In this document: in pieces, positions 21,991-64,000 of the stretch
Position numbering within the stretch: the stretch's first letter is position 1
Layout of the letters: every line of letters begins with the position of its first letter
Origin: Candidula unifasciata
Lineage: Eukaryota; Mollusca; Gastropoda; Stylommatophora; Geomitridae
Assembly (NCBI GenBank): GCA_905116865.2
Contig: CAJHNH020004569.1
Coordinates: 316,001 to 380,000 of the forward strand
Length of the DNA: 64,000 nucleotides
Direction of reading: 5' to 3'
Position numbers and translations under genes: made by a program
The notes under the pieces: generated by a model
The model's database searches: none
The model's input: the letters and a program-made list of their open reading frames with translations, nothing else
Told to the model about the DNA's origin: nothing

Positions 21991-22445
21991 ATTAACTTTT
22001 CAGTCCCTGATAGTTTCAAAGTAGAAACCCAGTCAGTGCAATAATCACAGGAAAAAGGGCATCAGTATTTGACATTCAAAGATATAACGTATGCTGTGTT
22101 GCATTGAAAATATGCGGCAATATTTCTTTTGTATACCCAGACGAAACATGAAATAATCAATATAGTATATTGCGCTGATACACACATACTTATGCTGAGC
22201 ACACATGTTGCATTTCTTGGAACAAAAAGAGTGAACATATGTCTGTGAACCTAATGCAGCTAATTGTCCGGCATTCACAGCCATATGTTAGGACCGACTC
22301 TACATTGCATGCCGATTTTTTCTAACTTAAAATCTGTGTAAAAAAAAAATATCATTTTCATAATAGTTTATCTGTGGCTAAGGGGTAATCAGTGTGGTTT
22401 CATAATTCTGACACCAGGGTACAAAGTACAGTTTTGCATTATATT
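21991..22445. other. Intergenic, no feature recognised
   Basis: AT-rich, no family or repeat identified. Confidence 0.4.
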
Positions 22446-22446
22446 C

Positions 22447-23289
22447 AACAACTGTATAAGTGTTGAACCTTTCAGAAAGCAATAGCAACACCTATATAAG
22501 TGTTGAACCTTTCAGAAAGCAATAGCAACAACTGTATAAGTGTTGAACCTTTCAGAAAGCAATAGCAACAACTGTATAAGTGTTGAACCTTTCAGAAAGC
22601 TATAGCAACAACTGTATAAGTGTTGAACCTTTCAGAAAGCAATAGCAACATCTGTATAAGTGTTGAACCTTTCAGAAAGCTATAGCAACAACTGTATAAG
22701 TGTTGAACCTTTCAGAAAGCAATAGCAACAACTGTATAAGTGTTGAACCTTTCAGAAAGCAATAGCAACAACTGTATAAGTGTTGAACCTTTCAGAAAGC
22801 AATAGCAACAACTGTATAAGTGTTGAACCTTTCAGAAAGCAATAGCAACACCTGTATAAGTGTTGAACCTTTCAGAAAGCAATAGCAACAACTGTATAAG
22901 TGTTGAACCTTTCAGAAAGCAATAGCAACAACTGTATAAGTGTTGAACCTTTCAGAAAGCAATAGCAACAACTGTATAAGTGTTGAACCTTTCAGAAAGC
23001 AATAGCAACAACTGTATAAGTGTTGAACCTTTCAGAAAGCAATAGCAACACCTGTATAAGTGTTGAACCTTTCAGAAAGCAATAGCAACAACTGTATAAG
23101 TGTTGAACCTTTCAGAAAGCAATAGCAACACCTGTATAAGTGTTGAACCTTTCAGAAAGCAATAGCAACACCTGTATAAGTGTTGAACCTTTCAGAAAGC
23201 AATAGCAACACCTGTATAAGTGTTGAACCTTTCAGAAAGCAATAGCAACACCTGTATAAGTGTTGAACCTTTCAGAGAGCAATAGCAAT
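22447..23289. repeat. 40-bp minisatellite, about 21 copies
   Basis: Unit TGTTGAACCTTTCAGAAAGC + AATAGCAACAACTGTATAAG, exact 40-bp spacing. Most differences are A/C at 'caac[a/c]ctg' and A/T at 'agc[a/t]atag'. The low divergence indicates recent expansion. Confidence 0.97.
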
Positions 23290-23415
23290 ATCATCATCAT
23301 CATCATGTGCCCTGCCAGGCGGTGTATTCTCTCAGATCTGTCCACAGATCTTGATCCTTAAATCTGTTCCACTGATGATATTCCTCCATGCCATCGCTTC
23401 AGGCACCAGCTACCA
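23283..23415 (-). mobile_element. RTE/CR1-like LINE 3' end relic
   Basis: On -, ends 'RWNRFKDQDLWTDLREYTAW' then GGGCACATGATGATGATGATGAT. A tryptophan-bearing C-terminus followed by (ATG)n is typical of RTE/CR1-like LINEs. It abuts the 40-bp array. Confidence 0.55.
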
Positions 23416-23429
23416 TCTCCTCGTCATAA

Positions 23430-23535
23430 TCTGCGACATGTCAGATTGCCTAGAAAAACCACAAACATCCAACAAGTGTGGGGTTGGTTAGGAATGCCCT
23501 GTAAAGGATATGCAAGCAGCTTGTACTTCTTTGTT
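23430..23535 (+). mobile_element. SINE (family A) 3' part
   Basis: Reverse complement of the 930..1068 type: CTAGAAAAACCAC, GGGTTGGTTAGGAATGCCCT, GTAAAGGATATGCAA. Confidence 0.5.
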
Positions 23536-23609
23536 AGTACTAGCAATGTTAATCTATCATTTCAAATGTTTGTTCATTATTATCATGATATTGGTCTCCT
23601 TTTCCAACA

Positions 23610-23850
23610 GTATTTTTAAACCGAACAAGCAAGTCATAAAAGTCGACTAATTAGGTGTGTTTCCTTCAGTCAGGGTGCATATACCTGAGAGGCAAGGAAC
23701 CAACAGTTTTTAAACAAATAATCTAGATCTGTGAAATAGAGATATGCACATGTAACTCAAGTTTTGGAACAGTACAAAAGTTTAGAAGTGGACAAACACC
23801 CAGAACTTGCCACTGGTGTGCCTGAAAAAGAAGAAGAAGAAAGAATAATC
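23610..23850 (+). mobile_element. SINE-like dispersed repeat (family B)
   Basis: Blocks 'aaaagtcgactaattaggtgtgtttccttc', 'ctgagaggcaaggaaccaacag', 'ctagatctgtgaaatagagat', 'caagttttggaac' and (AAG)n end. Confidence 0.6.
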
Positions 23851-24925
23851 ATGGAAATTGCCACATTCTTCCATTATCATTTTGATAGATAAGAGTTTTC
23901 ATGTGTCAGCTTCCAAATGTCAACTTGAAGGAAAACACGGGTCATGGTTGAGAAGTTTTAGTTTCTACTTCTAAACCAGAAGTGATAGACTTACTGTTTG
24001 CTCGGAGCTAGAGATTTTTACAAGAAGCGTTGGGTTGATAATGTCGTCTCGTACCGTCTTGATCTTGTGCAGCCGTTGGGTGTGGTTGCTGCCATCATCT
24101 TGTGGCTATTGGAGCTGATTGCCTTGTTTGCTCCGAAATAGCAAAAATGAAAACAGGAAATGCTGTGTGAAAATTAGTGCCTGTATTCACCACTCTAGCG
24201 GTGGTGGAGTCTTTGAGTCTGAGGATCTGAGGCAGCCGCAACGGGGAAAAACTTAATGGTGCCAACCGATTTGGAGTGCTGTGACAATGATATGTTGACT
24301 AACTAACCTTATATGTCTGTGAATTTGTGAACTAGATCTTGTGTTTTAGTTATGAATGTACTCAAGCGTTATGTTGTCTTCAGAATTTAAGGGAAACCAC
24401 ATTTTTATAAGCTAAAATTGTTTTTGCATGATTATGTTGTTGAAGTAAAATATGTTAGTGGAAAATCATGTGTTGTTGTATTTTCATACATTGGGTTTCG
24501 ATGTTTGTGTATGTTGTCAACAGCCCTTTTCAACACCTTTATATGTCAGTGACAACTTGATCGGTTATGAGGTCAAGAGTTATTCCAGCCACCTTTATTT
24601 TTCTAAATATGTAATCTTAACTAGTGTTAGACTGGGAAACGGAACAAGAGAGCCAGGCTGATAGGCTAGTCACTACGCCACTGTGTTAGTTTCCAGCATT
24701 GTTGTATCTGGTTAAAATTGTTCATGTATCTGCATACATGTATGTATGCGTGCGTGTGTGCATGAGTGCGCGTGCATGTTTTTCATTCATTCAATGTTCA
24801 GCAGCTATAGCAGGGAGATAAGTTCATGTATTAGGGTGTGCTGCTTCCCATTTGAGTTATGGTCCTTTTTATTCTGGGGAAGAGAATCTGGTCATTGAGC
24901 TTGTCAAAAAACGTGACTAACGAAG
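23851..24925. other. Intergenic, no gene recognised
   Basis: Contains a short TG/CATG-rich stretch at about 24725..24785. No conserved frame. Confidence 0.4.
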
Positions 24926-25035
24926 ACTGCAGAAATCAGAAGTGTTGGGCTGAAAGGCACAGATATGACAGCCTAGCTGTAAACCACAATGCAGCATGCC
25001 AACTGCCCTTGTAAGGGTGATCTCAGAAGTGTTGT
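24926..25035 (+). mobile_element. SINE-like dispersed repeat (family C) tail
   Basis: 'gggctgaaaggcacagatatgacagcctagctgtaaaccac', 'catgccaactgcccttgtaagggtga'. Ends directly at the next tandem array. Confidence 0.5.
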
Positions 25036-25039
25036 CACA

Positions 25040-25825
25040 CAGAGCAAAGTCTTTTCTTTCTGCAATGCATCACGCAACAGACACCTGGTAATAAAGTCTC
25101 TCGTCCACTTCCCACAAACACATTGCGGAACAGACACCGGGTAGCAGTCTCTTGTCCATTTCCTACCAACACATCCCGCAACAGACACCGGGTAGCAGTC
25201 TCTCGTCCCCTTCCTACCAACACATCCCGGAACAGACACCTGGTAATAAAGTCTCTCGTCCCCTTCCTACCAACACATCTATGAACAGACACCGGGTAGC
25301 AGTCTCTCGTCCCCTTCCTACCAACACATCCCGGAACAGACACCTGGTAATAAAGTCTCTCGTCCCCTTCCTACCAACACCTCTATGAACAGACACCGGG
25401 TAGCAGTCTCTCGTCCCCTTCCTACCAACACATCTCGGAACAGACACTGGGTTGCAAAGTCTCTTGTCCCCTTCCTACCAACACATCTATGAACAGACAC
25501 CGGGTAGCAGTCTCTTGTCCATTTCCTACCAACACATCCCGGAACAGACACTGGGTAGCAAAGTCTCTCGTCCCCTTCCTACCAACACATCTATGAACAG
25601 ACACCGGGTAGCAGTCTCTTGTCCCCTTCCTACCAACACATCTATGAACAGACACTGGGTAGCAAAGTCTCTCGTCCCCTTCCTACCAACACATCTATGA
25701 ACAGACACTGGGTAGCAAAGTCTCTCGTCCCCTTCCTACCAACACATCTATGAACAGACACCGGGTAGCAGTCTCTTGTCCCCTTCCTACCAACACATCT
25801 ATGAACAGACACTGGGTAGCAAAGA
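25040..25825. repeat. About 52-bp minisatellite with 104-bp dimers
   Basis: About 15 units around AACAGACACCGGGTAGCAGT and CTCGTCCCCTTCCTACCAAC. Two variants (CCCGGAACAGACACCTGGTA and TATGAACAGACACCGGGTAG) alternate, giving a 104-bp period. Overlapping - strand frames at 104-bp offsets are repeat artefacts. Confidence 0.93.
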
Positions 25826-25929
25826 GGACTTGACTGTGATCTTCTCCCTTTGTTATGTTCCTGACTTCTTCATGTAAACTGATGCCTGACGAGCTTGATG
25901 TTGTAAGAGCCCTTTTGCTGTGAGTAAAC

Positions 25930-26150
25930 GGCGTCGAGGCACTAGATGATCATGGTCTGAAAAGAATAGTGCAGCAAGGATCTGGCCCACGCTCGACACT
26001 GAGGGTAGGGGCAAGAGGGACATACAATCAGACACACTGATAAATCTGAATTTAAACTACTGCATTTAGTGCTGAAAATGTTGCTGAAAATGTGGATGGA
26101 GCGATTATGGTAATGTCCTGATATGTTGCAGGAGTCTTAGTGATTACTTA
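25930..26150 (+). mobile_element. LINE 3' end relic
   Basis: Degenerate copy of the CPECCDV family: ATGGTCTGAAAAGAATAGTG, then LLKMWMERLW-like sequence at 26085..26115. Frame broken. Confidence 0.5.
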
Positions 26151-26269
26151 TAATCAAGGTAGATAACCCGCTTACACATCATAGACACACTGAGTGGAGA
26201 ACTGAAGATTTACCCAGAATGTGTGGTGCCACAGTTCCCAGTTTTTTTTTTTTCTTCTTTTTCTTTTGC

Positions 26270-26350
26270 GCTCACCTGCTGTAAACTCCAGTAAAAAGTC
26301 ATGGTTGTTCATCCACTTCTAGAATTTAGCTTGTTTCAGAACTTGAGTTT
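26270..26350 (-). mobile_element. SINE-like dispersed repeat (family B) fragment
   Basis: 'ctgtaaactccagtaaaaagt', 'ttgttcatccacttctaga', 'cagaacttgag': reverse complement of the family B 3' half. Confidence 0.5.
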
Positions 26351-26364
26351 TGTCCCTTTATTAC

Positions 26365-26780
26365 CATGAAGTGCTTTGCCGGTTGGCGTAGGCGTTCATG
26401 CATCTCCGCAGATCTCGGTCTTTGGTGTTCTAGATCAATTCCACTTACGATTTTCTTTCTTGCCACAGTCTAAAGACATCCACCATCATTTCTCTTGCTC
26501 TGCCTCTTCTACCAGTGATCTTTCCAGTCGTCACGATATTTTCCAATGCTCCTTGTCGAAAAGAAATTTTCTTTTTCTCATTGTTGTATATAATTTTCAA
26601 CTTTCATTGCCCATTTCTAGGCATTCTTTGTTACTTATTCTGACAATCTAAGGTATTCACAACATTTATCTCAAGAACCACATCTCAATTGCAGTCAAAC
26701 TGTTCATAATTTGTTTGCTCACATTCCAAGAGTCACTGCCATACAACAGAACAGACTCAATTTAAAATTTCAGTACTTGT
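26365..26780 (-). mobile_element. LINE reverse-transcriptase C-terminal relic
   Basis: Read on -, the sequence gives IESVLLYGSDSWNVSKQIMN, then AIEMWFLR, then RISNKECLEM. These are the LLYGSEtW, EMWxLRRM and TNEExL landmarks of RTE/CR1-type polyproteins. Several in-frame stops; dead. Confidence 0.75.
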
Positions 26781-26869
26781 TTTTGTGATATTTACTGAGA
26801 GTGATTTATTACATAAGATAATTTTATCTTCTGAAATGCTGCCTTTGCCTGGGCAATTCTACTCATAAT

Positions 26870-27060
26870 TTCTGTTTTGCTTGCACATCGGTTTTACAGA
26901 TCTGGCTTATCAGTAGGCAGACTGCTGGTTCGTTACTTCTCAGGCAGGTGCACTCTGAAGAAAACAGCCCTAATTAGTTAACTTTTAGGGCATGTTTGTT
27001 AGAACGGCAGTGGGTATAGTATATATTTTTTTGTCTTCCCAAAATGGGGACCCGGAACTC
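26870..27060 (-). mobile_element. SINE-like dispersed repeat (family B)
   Basis: 'tttacagatctggctta', 'actgctggttcgttacttctcaggcaggtgcactc', 'ccctaattagtta' and 'aaatggggacccgga'. Confidence 0.6.
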
Positions 27061-27283
27061 ACAAACAGATTTATTTAGTTTCTTATATCGTTCGCCTGAA
27101 ATAAGTTGTCTTTATCGGCAGTTCTGTTTCTCGTATACATGTCACTGTTTATTTAGTTGGAACAAGGAGAAAGGAAAGTTAAAGTCTAGAGAATTTGTAT
27201 TTTTGTTTAACATCGGTTTTCCTATATGGCTCAGTTTCTCTGCACAGAATGGCTAGCTGCTCACTTAGTGCGTCACACAAAGT

Positions 27284-27451
27284 ATGAACTCTGTAGCTGC
27301 AGTGACAATCTCCAAGAATTTCTTTGAAAATCTCATTTACGAACTGAAGCAACACTTGTGTGAAATGAACCCCATTACTTTCAGAGCACAAGATAAACAG
27401 CTTCACCATGGAGACCTGCTAGATGACAAGTTTGCAGCTATACTAGGTTAG
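27284..27451 (+). other. Exon-like small ORF, unidentified
   Basis: 55 codons from ATG: MNSVAAVTISKNFFENLIYE, then LKQHLCEMNPITFRAQDKQL, ending DDKFAAILG. Balanced composition in non-repetitive sequence looks protein-like. An acceptor-like CTGTAGCTGCAG lies inside it, and the 3' end is cut by a SINE whose edge (CTAG|GTTAGT) also looks like a donor. It may be a lost exon, a retropseudogene piece or chance; I do not recognise it. Other frames here are also open, which lowers confidence. Confidence 0.3.
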
Positions 27452-27675
27452 TTGTGTATCTTTTACAGGACGTTGCAGAACCAACCCCAATAGCCCCTGG
27501 CTGTTGTGTGGTTTTTCTAGTCAAATTTACGTCCAGTATTTTGCCATTGCTTCCTGGACGGTCAGCTTTCTTTGATACCACTGTCGAAACCAATGCAAGG
27601 TGCATGGCCCGCAGCTGGGATCGAACCCGGCATTACGAAGCGTTCGCATCGACTTAGCCACAGAGCCGACAGCTA
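27446..27675 (-). mobile_element. tRNA-derived SINE (family A), full length
   Basis: The tRNA-like head on - has GTGGCTAAG (A-box region) and GGGTTCGATCCCAGCTGC (B box). The body is shared with 930..1068 and 2245..2465: CAGTGGTATC, GCAATGGCAAA, CTAGAAAAACCACAC. The 3' end is ATACACAACTAAC. Confidence 0.75.
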
Positions 27676-28253
27676 CCCAAGAGTGATTATAAAAAGCCAG
27701 GAGTAACTCGCTGAATGTTTTATTTATGTAACATGCAGACTGATAAAACATAAACACTTTAGATGTCCAACAAAGCTGATGTGGGTAATGACGGCTGGGC
27801 AGTGGTTTAGCAACAAAATCATCTCATGAATATATCATTAACAAACATATGACTGAACACAAGTCTCTCACACAGACAGACAAATCAGGCAATCGCAGTT
27901 TCAAGTTTATAGCAAACGGGTCACTCCATAGTTGCCCTTTCCTGTGCCAACGAAAACAACACAGAATGTGAATACCTCTGTCCTTTACACAGACTGGCGT
28001 CTTAGCATATTCTACAGCATATATGCACATTAAATGCTTAAGGCAGCTGCTAGAAGTGCCAACACAAACATTCTGACACTAGAAATGCAGTGGAAACAGC
28101 AGTAAAACAAATCAGTAGTCGCACACGCAGGTAAGGCACCACAAGTTCACTGGCAATAGGCCACTTGCCATTTTCTGAATCTGCAGTTCAGTCACTCATA
28201 ACACAAACCTTGGGCACAGTCGAAAAAACATTCCAAATGAAATCCACAGCTTA
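27676..28253. other. Intergenic, no gene recognised
   Basis: No coding frame or repeat family recognised. Confidence 0.4.
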
Positions 28254-28261
28254 GTGTTGCT

Positions 28262-29230
28262 ACATGCACTCAACCCGTTAGCTGGGCGTCGGGCCTTTAT
28301 ACTTTCAGTCAACAATGCACTCAACTCAGTAGCTAGGCGTCAGGCCTGTATACGTTTAGTCAACAATGCACTCAACTCAGTAGCTAGGCGTCGGGCCTTT
28401 ATACTTTCAGTCAACAATGCACTCAACTCAGTAGCTGAGCGTCAGGCCTTTATACGTTCAGTCAACAATGCACTAAACTCAGTAGCTGAGCGTCGGGCCT
28501 TTATACTTTCAGTCAACAATGCACTAAACTCAGTAGCTGGGCGTCGGGCCTTTTTACTTTCAGTCAACAATGCACTCAACTCAGTAGCTGGGTGTCGGGC
28601 CTTTATACGTTCAGTCAACAATGCACTCAACTCAGTAGCTGGGCGTCGGGCCTTTATACTTTCAGTCAACAATGCACTCAACTCAGTAGCTGGGCGTCGG
28701 GCCTTTTTACTTTCAGTCAACAATGCACTCAACTCAGTAGCTAGGCGTCGGGCCTTTATACTTTCAGTCAACAATGCACTCAACTCAGTAGCTGAGCGTC
28801 AGGCCTTTATACGTTCAGTCAACAATGCACTAAACTCAGTAGCTGAGCGTCGGGCCTTTATACTTTCAGTCAACAATGCACTAAACTCAGTAGCTGGGCG
28901 TCGGGCCTTTTTACTTTCAGTCAACAATGCACTCAACTCAGTAGCTGGGCGTCGGGCCTTTATACGTTCAGTCAACAATGCACTCAACCCAGTAGCTGAG
29001 CGTCGGGCCTTTATACGTTCAGTCAACAATGCACTCAACTCAGTAGCTGGGCGTCGGGCCTTTATACGTTCAGTCAACAATGCACTCAACCCAGTAGCTG
29101 AGCGTCGGGCCTTTATACGTTCAGTCAACAATGCACTCAACTCAGTAGCTGGGCGTCGGGCCTTTATACGTCCAGTGAATAATGCACTCAACTCAGTAGC
29201 TGGGTGTCGGGCCCTTTTAGCCTCAGTCTG
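28262..29230. repeat. 51-bp minisatellite, about 19 copies
   Basis: Unit GGGCCTTTATACTTTCAGTC + AACAATGCACTCAACTCAGT + AGCTGGGCGTC, 51 bp, so a + strand frame (28254..29312, 17-residue repeat RRAFILSVNNALNSVAG) and - strand frames stay open. A 7-unit (357-bp) block is duplicated at 28440 and 28797. No signal peptide or domain and no flanking coding sequence; probably not a gene. Confidence 0.93.
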
Positions 29231-29254
29231 CATATGGAACAAAAGGCGACAGCC

Positions 29255-29420
29255 AACTATTGATCGTAAGCATGGAACATTCCCACAAATGCGCTGTCTC
29301 TTTCTTCAGTAGCCAACGCAGAGTCGACGTGCTCAAAGTTCCAGGTGCATCCTGATTCAGAGTCCGCCTATGTTTCCCCATCAGCGTTGAATAGCCCCCC
29401 CCCCCCTCCCAATCATACAC
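29255..29420 (-). mobile_element. LINE 3' end relic
   Basis: - strand: KHRRTLNQDAPGTLSTSTLR then WLLKKETAHLWECSM, aligning with the tail of the 62-kb LINE. Includes a poly-C tract at 29396..29407. Confidence 0.6.
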
Positions 29421-30396
29421 CGAATTGGTCTTTTATTGAATGGATTCTCTGTACTGCACATATAATAATAATTCAAAAGGAAAATATTGAACAGTTTAAC
29501 ATTGTAGTGGGTAGGTCATATGGCCACTGCCTTGGCAAATGTAAAAACTGTTTATAACATACAGCTCAATATATATATATATTCCGGTGTAGACATATTG
29601 TTATAGTCGCCAGTATTGCACGGTGCTAGGACCGTCCTAGTTTGATCTCGAGATTAGAGCACAATTATAGTTTTGTAATATGATAAGTCTTGTACAGATT
29701 ACTAACTTAAGAGACTTTACCCTTTGAATCCCAAACAACGCACTATGTGTGATATGCTGTTGTCTAAATGATCCACACAAAGCATTATCTGGTATGATGA
29801 ATGCTATAGAAATCTGGTAAATTTATTGTAATATGCCACATGGTCTTTGTTTCATAAAAAGTGCTAGAAATGCTGCCTCTGTTAAAGTTATACAGCCATC
29901 TTCTGTTCATATGGCTATCATTTTCGCAGCATATCTTCTGTGAAACCTCATGCGACGTAAAAAGTTGAAAATGATTTTTTTTTTTTTTGGGTTTAGAAGA
30001 AAAATAGGCGTAGCTGTTTGATTTAATATGAGAGATTGAAAGGACTGATTATAAAAGCTTTGTCAGAGGCTATTGAACATCACAATTTAACAATTTTATA
30101 ATGTGTTTTAACTGCATGGAAAGGAGGCGGCACACACACCGATATATATTGTTGGAGACTGTAAGATGGAGAAGTATGATGGCCGGCAAGGCACTTGATG
30201 ATGATGATGATACAATCTAGGCCAGAAACGCTATAATAACTCTGTGGTACGAAATAACTTTAGAAAGCAAAATGTTTTGGTCTCTTACAGTGTAACTTTC
30301 AGACTTTTACACGTTTTTAGGATGCGTTTCATTGCATATAAATACATAGCCAGATTATACTCAACATACACACAAAAGATGAAGAATTACGCGATG
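29421..30396. other. 3' flank / 3' UTR of the monooxygenase gene
   Basis: Downstream of the - strand stop. Candidate - strand signals are ATTAAA at 30022..30027 and AATAAA at 29822..29827, but the transcript end is unknown. An (AT)n tract lies at 29571..29582 and (GATGAT)n at 30197..30211. Confidence 0.4.
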
Positions 30397-61811
<31,415 letters not shown>

Positions 61812-61839
61812 CTGGTCGTCAGGGAAGAGACACACAAGT

Positions 61840-61990
61840 CTCATTTCTGAGATCAGACAACACACATCTCACTTTTGAGAACAAACAACACATGTCTCAA
61901 CTATGAGAACAGACAAAACACGTCTCAACTTTAAGAACAAACAACTCATTACACACACCACAACTCCAAGAACACACAACACACGTTTCA
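61840..61990. repeat. About 32-bp imperfect tandem repeat upstream of exon 1
   Basis: Units such as ACAACACATGTCTCAACTAT + GAGAACAGAC, four to five copies, starting about 30 bp from the exon acceptor. Confidence 0.75.
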
Positions 61991-61994
61991 ACTG

Positions 61995-64000
61995 AGTTGA
62001 GTTGAGTCAAGAATTGACATCACAGCACTCGGGGCATTCCCATGCATGCTCCGTCCTCATCTTTAGCAGCCAGCGCAGAGTTCTAATACTTATGGTACCG
62101 ATCGTAATCTGGTTATATGTCCGTCTTACCTTTCCTCTGAGTGCAGGGAGCCGGCCAGACTCGCTGGTTACACTCAGGTGCATCATTCTCTCTAGGCCAT
62201 AAAATCTTATTTCTCTTCTGACTCCTTTGGCTGTTCCTAAATGGTTGTTGACCACATCTATTTTGTCATGTACGAATTCAACGCCCAGTGCTGCAGATCC
62301 AGCCAATCTATCTGCCCTGTTCATTACCCACTACGCCAGTCTAGCCTGAGGAAAATATCCAAAGTATGCTCACTACCTGTGACCTTTTCACTGAAGCTTG
62401 CCACTCTGCTCGAAACATCCTTGCCTTCACCTTTTTTCTGCATTTTTCAGAATCTGTTACAATTACTACATGTCTACACATGGTTTAGGTTTCACAGCGG
62501 ATCCTAAACCACACATGTATGCATTCTGTTCTCTAGCCACCGGAAAGCTGCAGTAACCGCCTCCACCTCCAGTCTCATGTTAGATGTTGTGGTATCGTAT
62601 GTCAGGCTGTCTTGCACTAAGAATTTTCCATTGGCTTTCGCTACGAACGCCCAGGCACTTGTCTTTTCTCACACCACCGAACCATCTGCATAGATAATTA
62701 GATCATCTGGGCGAAAGTTTTCGTGAATCAACTGTTGGACTTCTACCTCTGTAGCACTTGCTGGCCACTCTCTGCACTCAATGTGATCATAACCCTGCAC
62801 AGGTCAGACTTTTCCTCTGGTACTCTGACCCACTCCTCTCCTCGCCCAATGTTCTCCAGCATGCATACTTGTCTTACTGTGTCTTCTGCTTGAGCCATCC
62901 ACGATTTGCCCCATTTCAGACTCTGCCCTTTAACTGCAGCCAAAGATTTACGCAGAGTGTGTTCTTTGTCTGCAGAAACTCTGAGGTATAACTTAGTCTG
63001 CAACACCTCTAGCCTATCTGCAATAGTCGGCAATGCAAGGATGTATCGCATGCACACACTCGGGGTATCTATCGTACATCCCAGGATGGATCACCCGCAT
63101 AGCTTCATTCTGTATGCGCTCCAGTTTCTCTAGCTGACTTTTCGAGACAGTGAGTAACTCCAATCCATAATCAATCACTGAGATGATTAATTGTTGGTAA
63201 AGTGTGAACATCATTCTCTGCTCCATGTCCATCGCTGCCATAATTTTTAGTTCATTAAGACCTTTTTGAGTCTTTGTCACAACCCCCTCTATGTGATTCT
63301 TGAAAGACAAACTCAGGTACCGCAGTCTGTTTTCTCTTTTGATGTCCCTGCCTTTTATTTTGAGTCTGGGAACATCAGCTCTAACGATCCTGTTGTCCAA
63401 AGAAAACCATAGGACTTTTGAATTTTCTGGGTTGATTACAGAACTCACCTCGCAGACGAGTCGATCATCTTATCTACGGTCGCCTACAAGCTACGCTTGG
63501 GCTATTTAATTCCGATCTCTCCCCTGCATGTATGCAAGAAAATCATCTACAAATGTCAATATTCTGGCAAATCCAGGTGTTTCTAGGTCCGCAGTTTTGC
63601 TCGTAAAATCCTTGAACAGTACAGGTGACATTACAGATCCCTGTGGTAGTCCTGGAGCTATAATACATGATTCAGAGGTCTATAAACCCAGGCGTAGAGC
63701 TACCCGGCGAGTATACAAAACGGCTGCTATCCAGTTCACCAACCAAGGACAGACTACCTTTTCCATAAGCGCTTTCATCAAGATACTGTAACTGACTCTG
63801 TTGTAAGCAACTTCTAAATCAAGTGCCGCTACCACCGTTTCCTGTTTGTTCTGGAAACCTTCGAAGGTGTCAAAGGCAAAAGTGGCTGCAGTTGACCACG
63901 TGTCCTTTCCCGTCTGTTGACTTCCCAAACCTCGTGGACGGAGATTTCTCTGTTCCAAAAATTCGTGTAGCTCACCCACCACTATCTTCTCCAGCACTTT
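61995..64000 (-). pseudogene. Decayed LINE: reverse transcriptase, RNase H and Cys tail
   Basis: Continuous on - from the window edge. Reverse transcriptase: VVAALDLEVAYNRV (motif A), APGLPQGSVMSPVLF (motif B region), ILTFVDDFLAYMQ (FVDD at the YxDD site). Thumb-like region 63448..63014. RNase H: IIYADGSV, MRLEVEAVTAAFRWLENR, NRADRLAGSA. Then LRWLLKMRTEHAWECPECCD and stop. Scattered in-frame stops (for example after RRVALRLGL and after MQGRDRN) show it is dead. It ends at GACTCAACTCAACTCAG. RT plus RNase H points to the I/Jockey side of LINEs. The 5' part is outside the window. Confidence 0.88.

Noticed and set aside
22447..23289. CRISPR-like regular array
   Set aside because: Units are contiguous 40-bp repeats without distinct spacers, in a eukaryotic context.
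25040..25825. CRISPR-like repeat-spacer pattern from two alternating variants
   Set aside because: The whole unit repeats, no unique spacers exist, and there are no cas genes. It is a dimeric minisatellite.

Overview
This is a eukaryotic, intron-rich window with no bacterial features. Gene content, codon use, tRNA-derived SINEs, RNase H-bearing LINE relics and large intronic minisatellites fit a lophotrochozoan animal, most likely a gastropod mollusc. The species is inference.

Two genes were assembled exon by exon, using splice sites and codon phase as checks. On the + strand, 1959..21574 holds a complete ten-exon gene for the PP2A phosphatase activator PTPA (362 residues). On the - strand, 61811..30397 holds the last nine exons (467 residues to the stop) of a copper type II, ascorbate-dependent monooxygenase of the DBH/MOXD1 family. 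All six expected copper ligands are visible. Its 5' exons lie beyond the window or were not recognised. The two genes point toward each other and are separated by about 8.6 kb of repeats (21.8-30.4 kb).

Most other sequence is mobile or tandemly repeated DNA. PTPA intron 7 carries a complete, very young LTR retrotransposon in antisense orientation (11376..16587): 470-bp LTRs, a 5-bp target duplication, a Gag/protease-like ORF but no pol. Truncated LINE 3' ends (an RNase H-bearing family and an RTE/CR1-like family) and several SINE families are scattered on both strands. The right edge (62.0-64.0 kb) is a longer decayed LINE with reverse transcriptase and RNase H.

The monooxygenase gene is unusual in that most of its long introns hold tandem arrays, nearly all different: a 7.6-kb 34-bp satellite with a 3.27-kb higher-order repeat, a 5.7-kb C-rich array containing telomere-like CCCTAA, 22-bp, 27-bp, 44-bp and about 124-bp arrays, and long micro-satellites. 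The most striking is the 44-bp array: each unit is the last 34 nt of a coding exon plus the first 10 nt of its intron, so the authentic 5' splice site is followed by eight more copies at exact 44-bp spacing. The same exon's acceptor is also duplicated on its other side.

No complete novel enzyme system is evident. The exon-edge arrays and the pol-less retroelement with a degenerate protease are the best leads.
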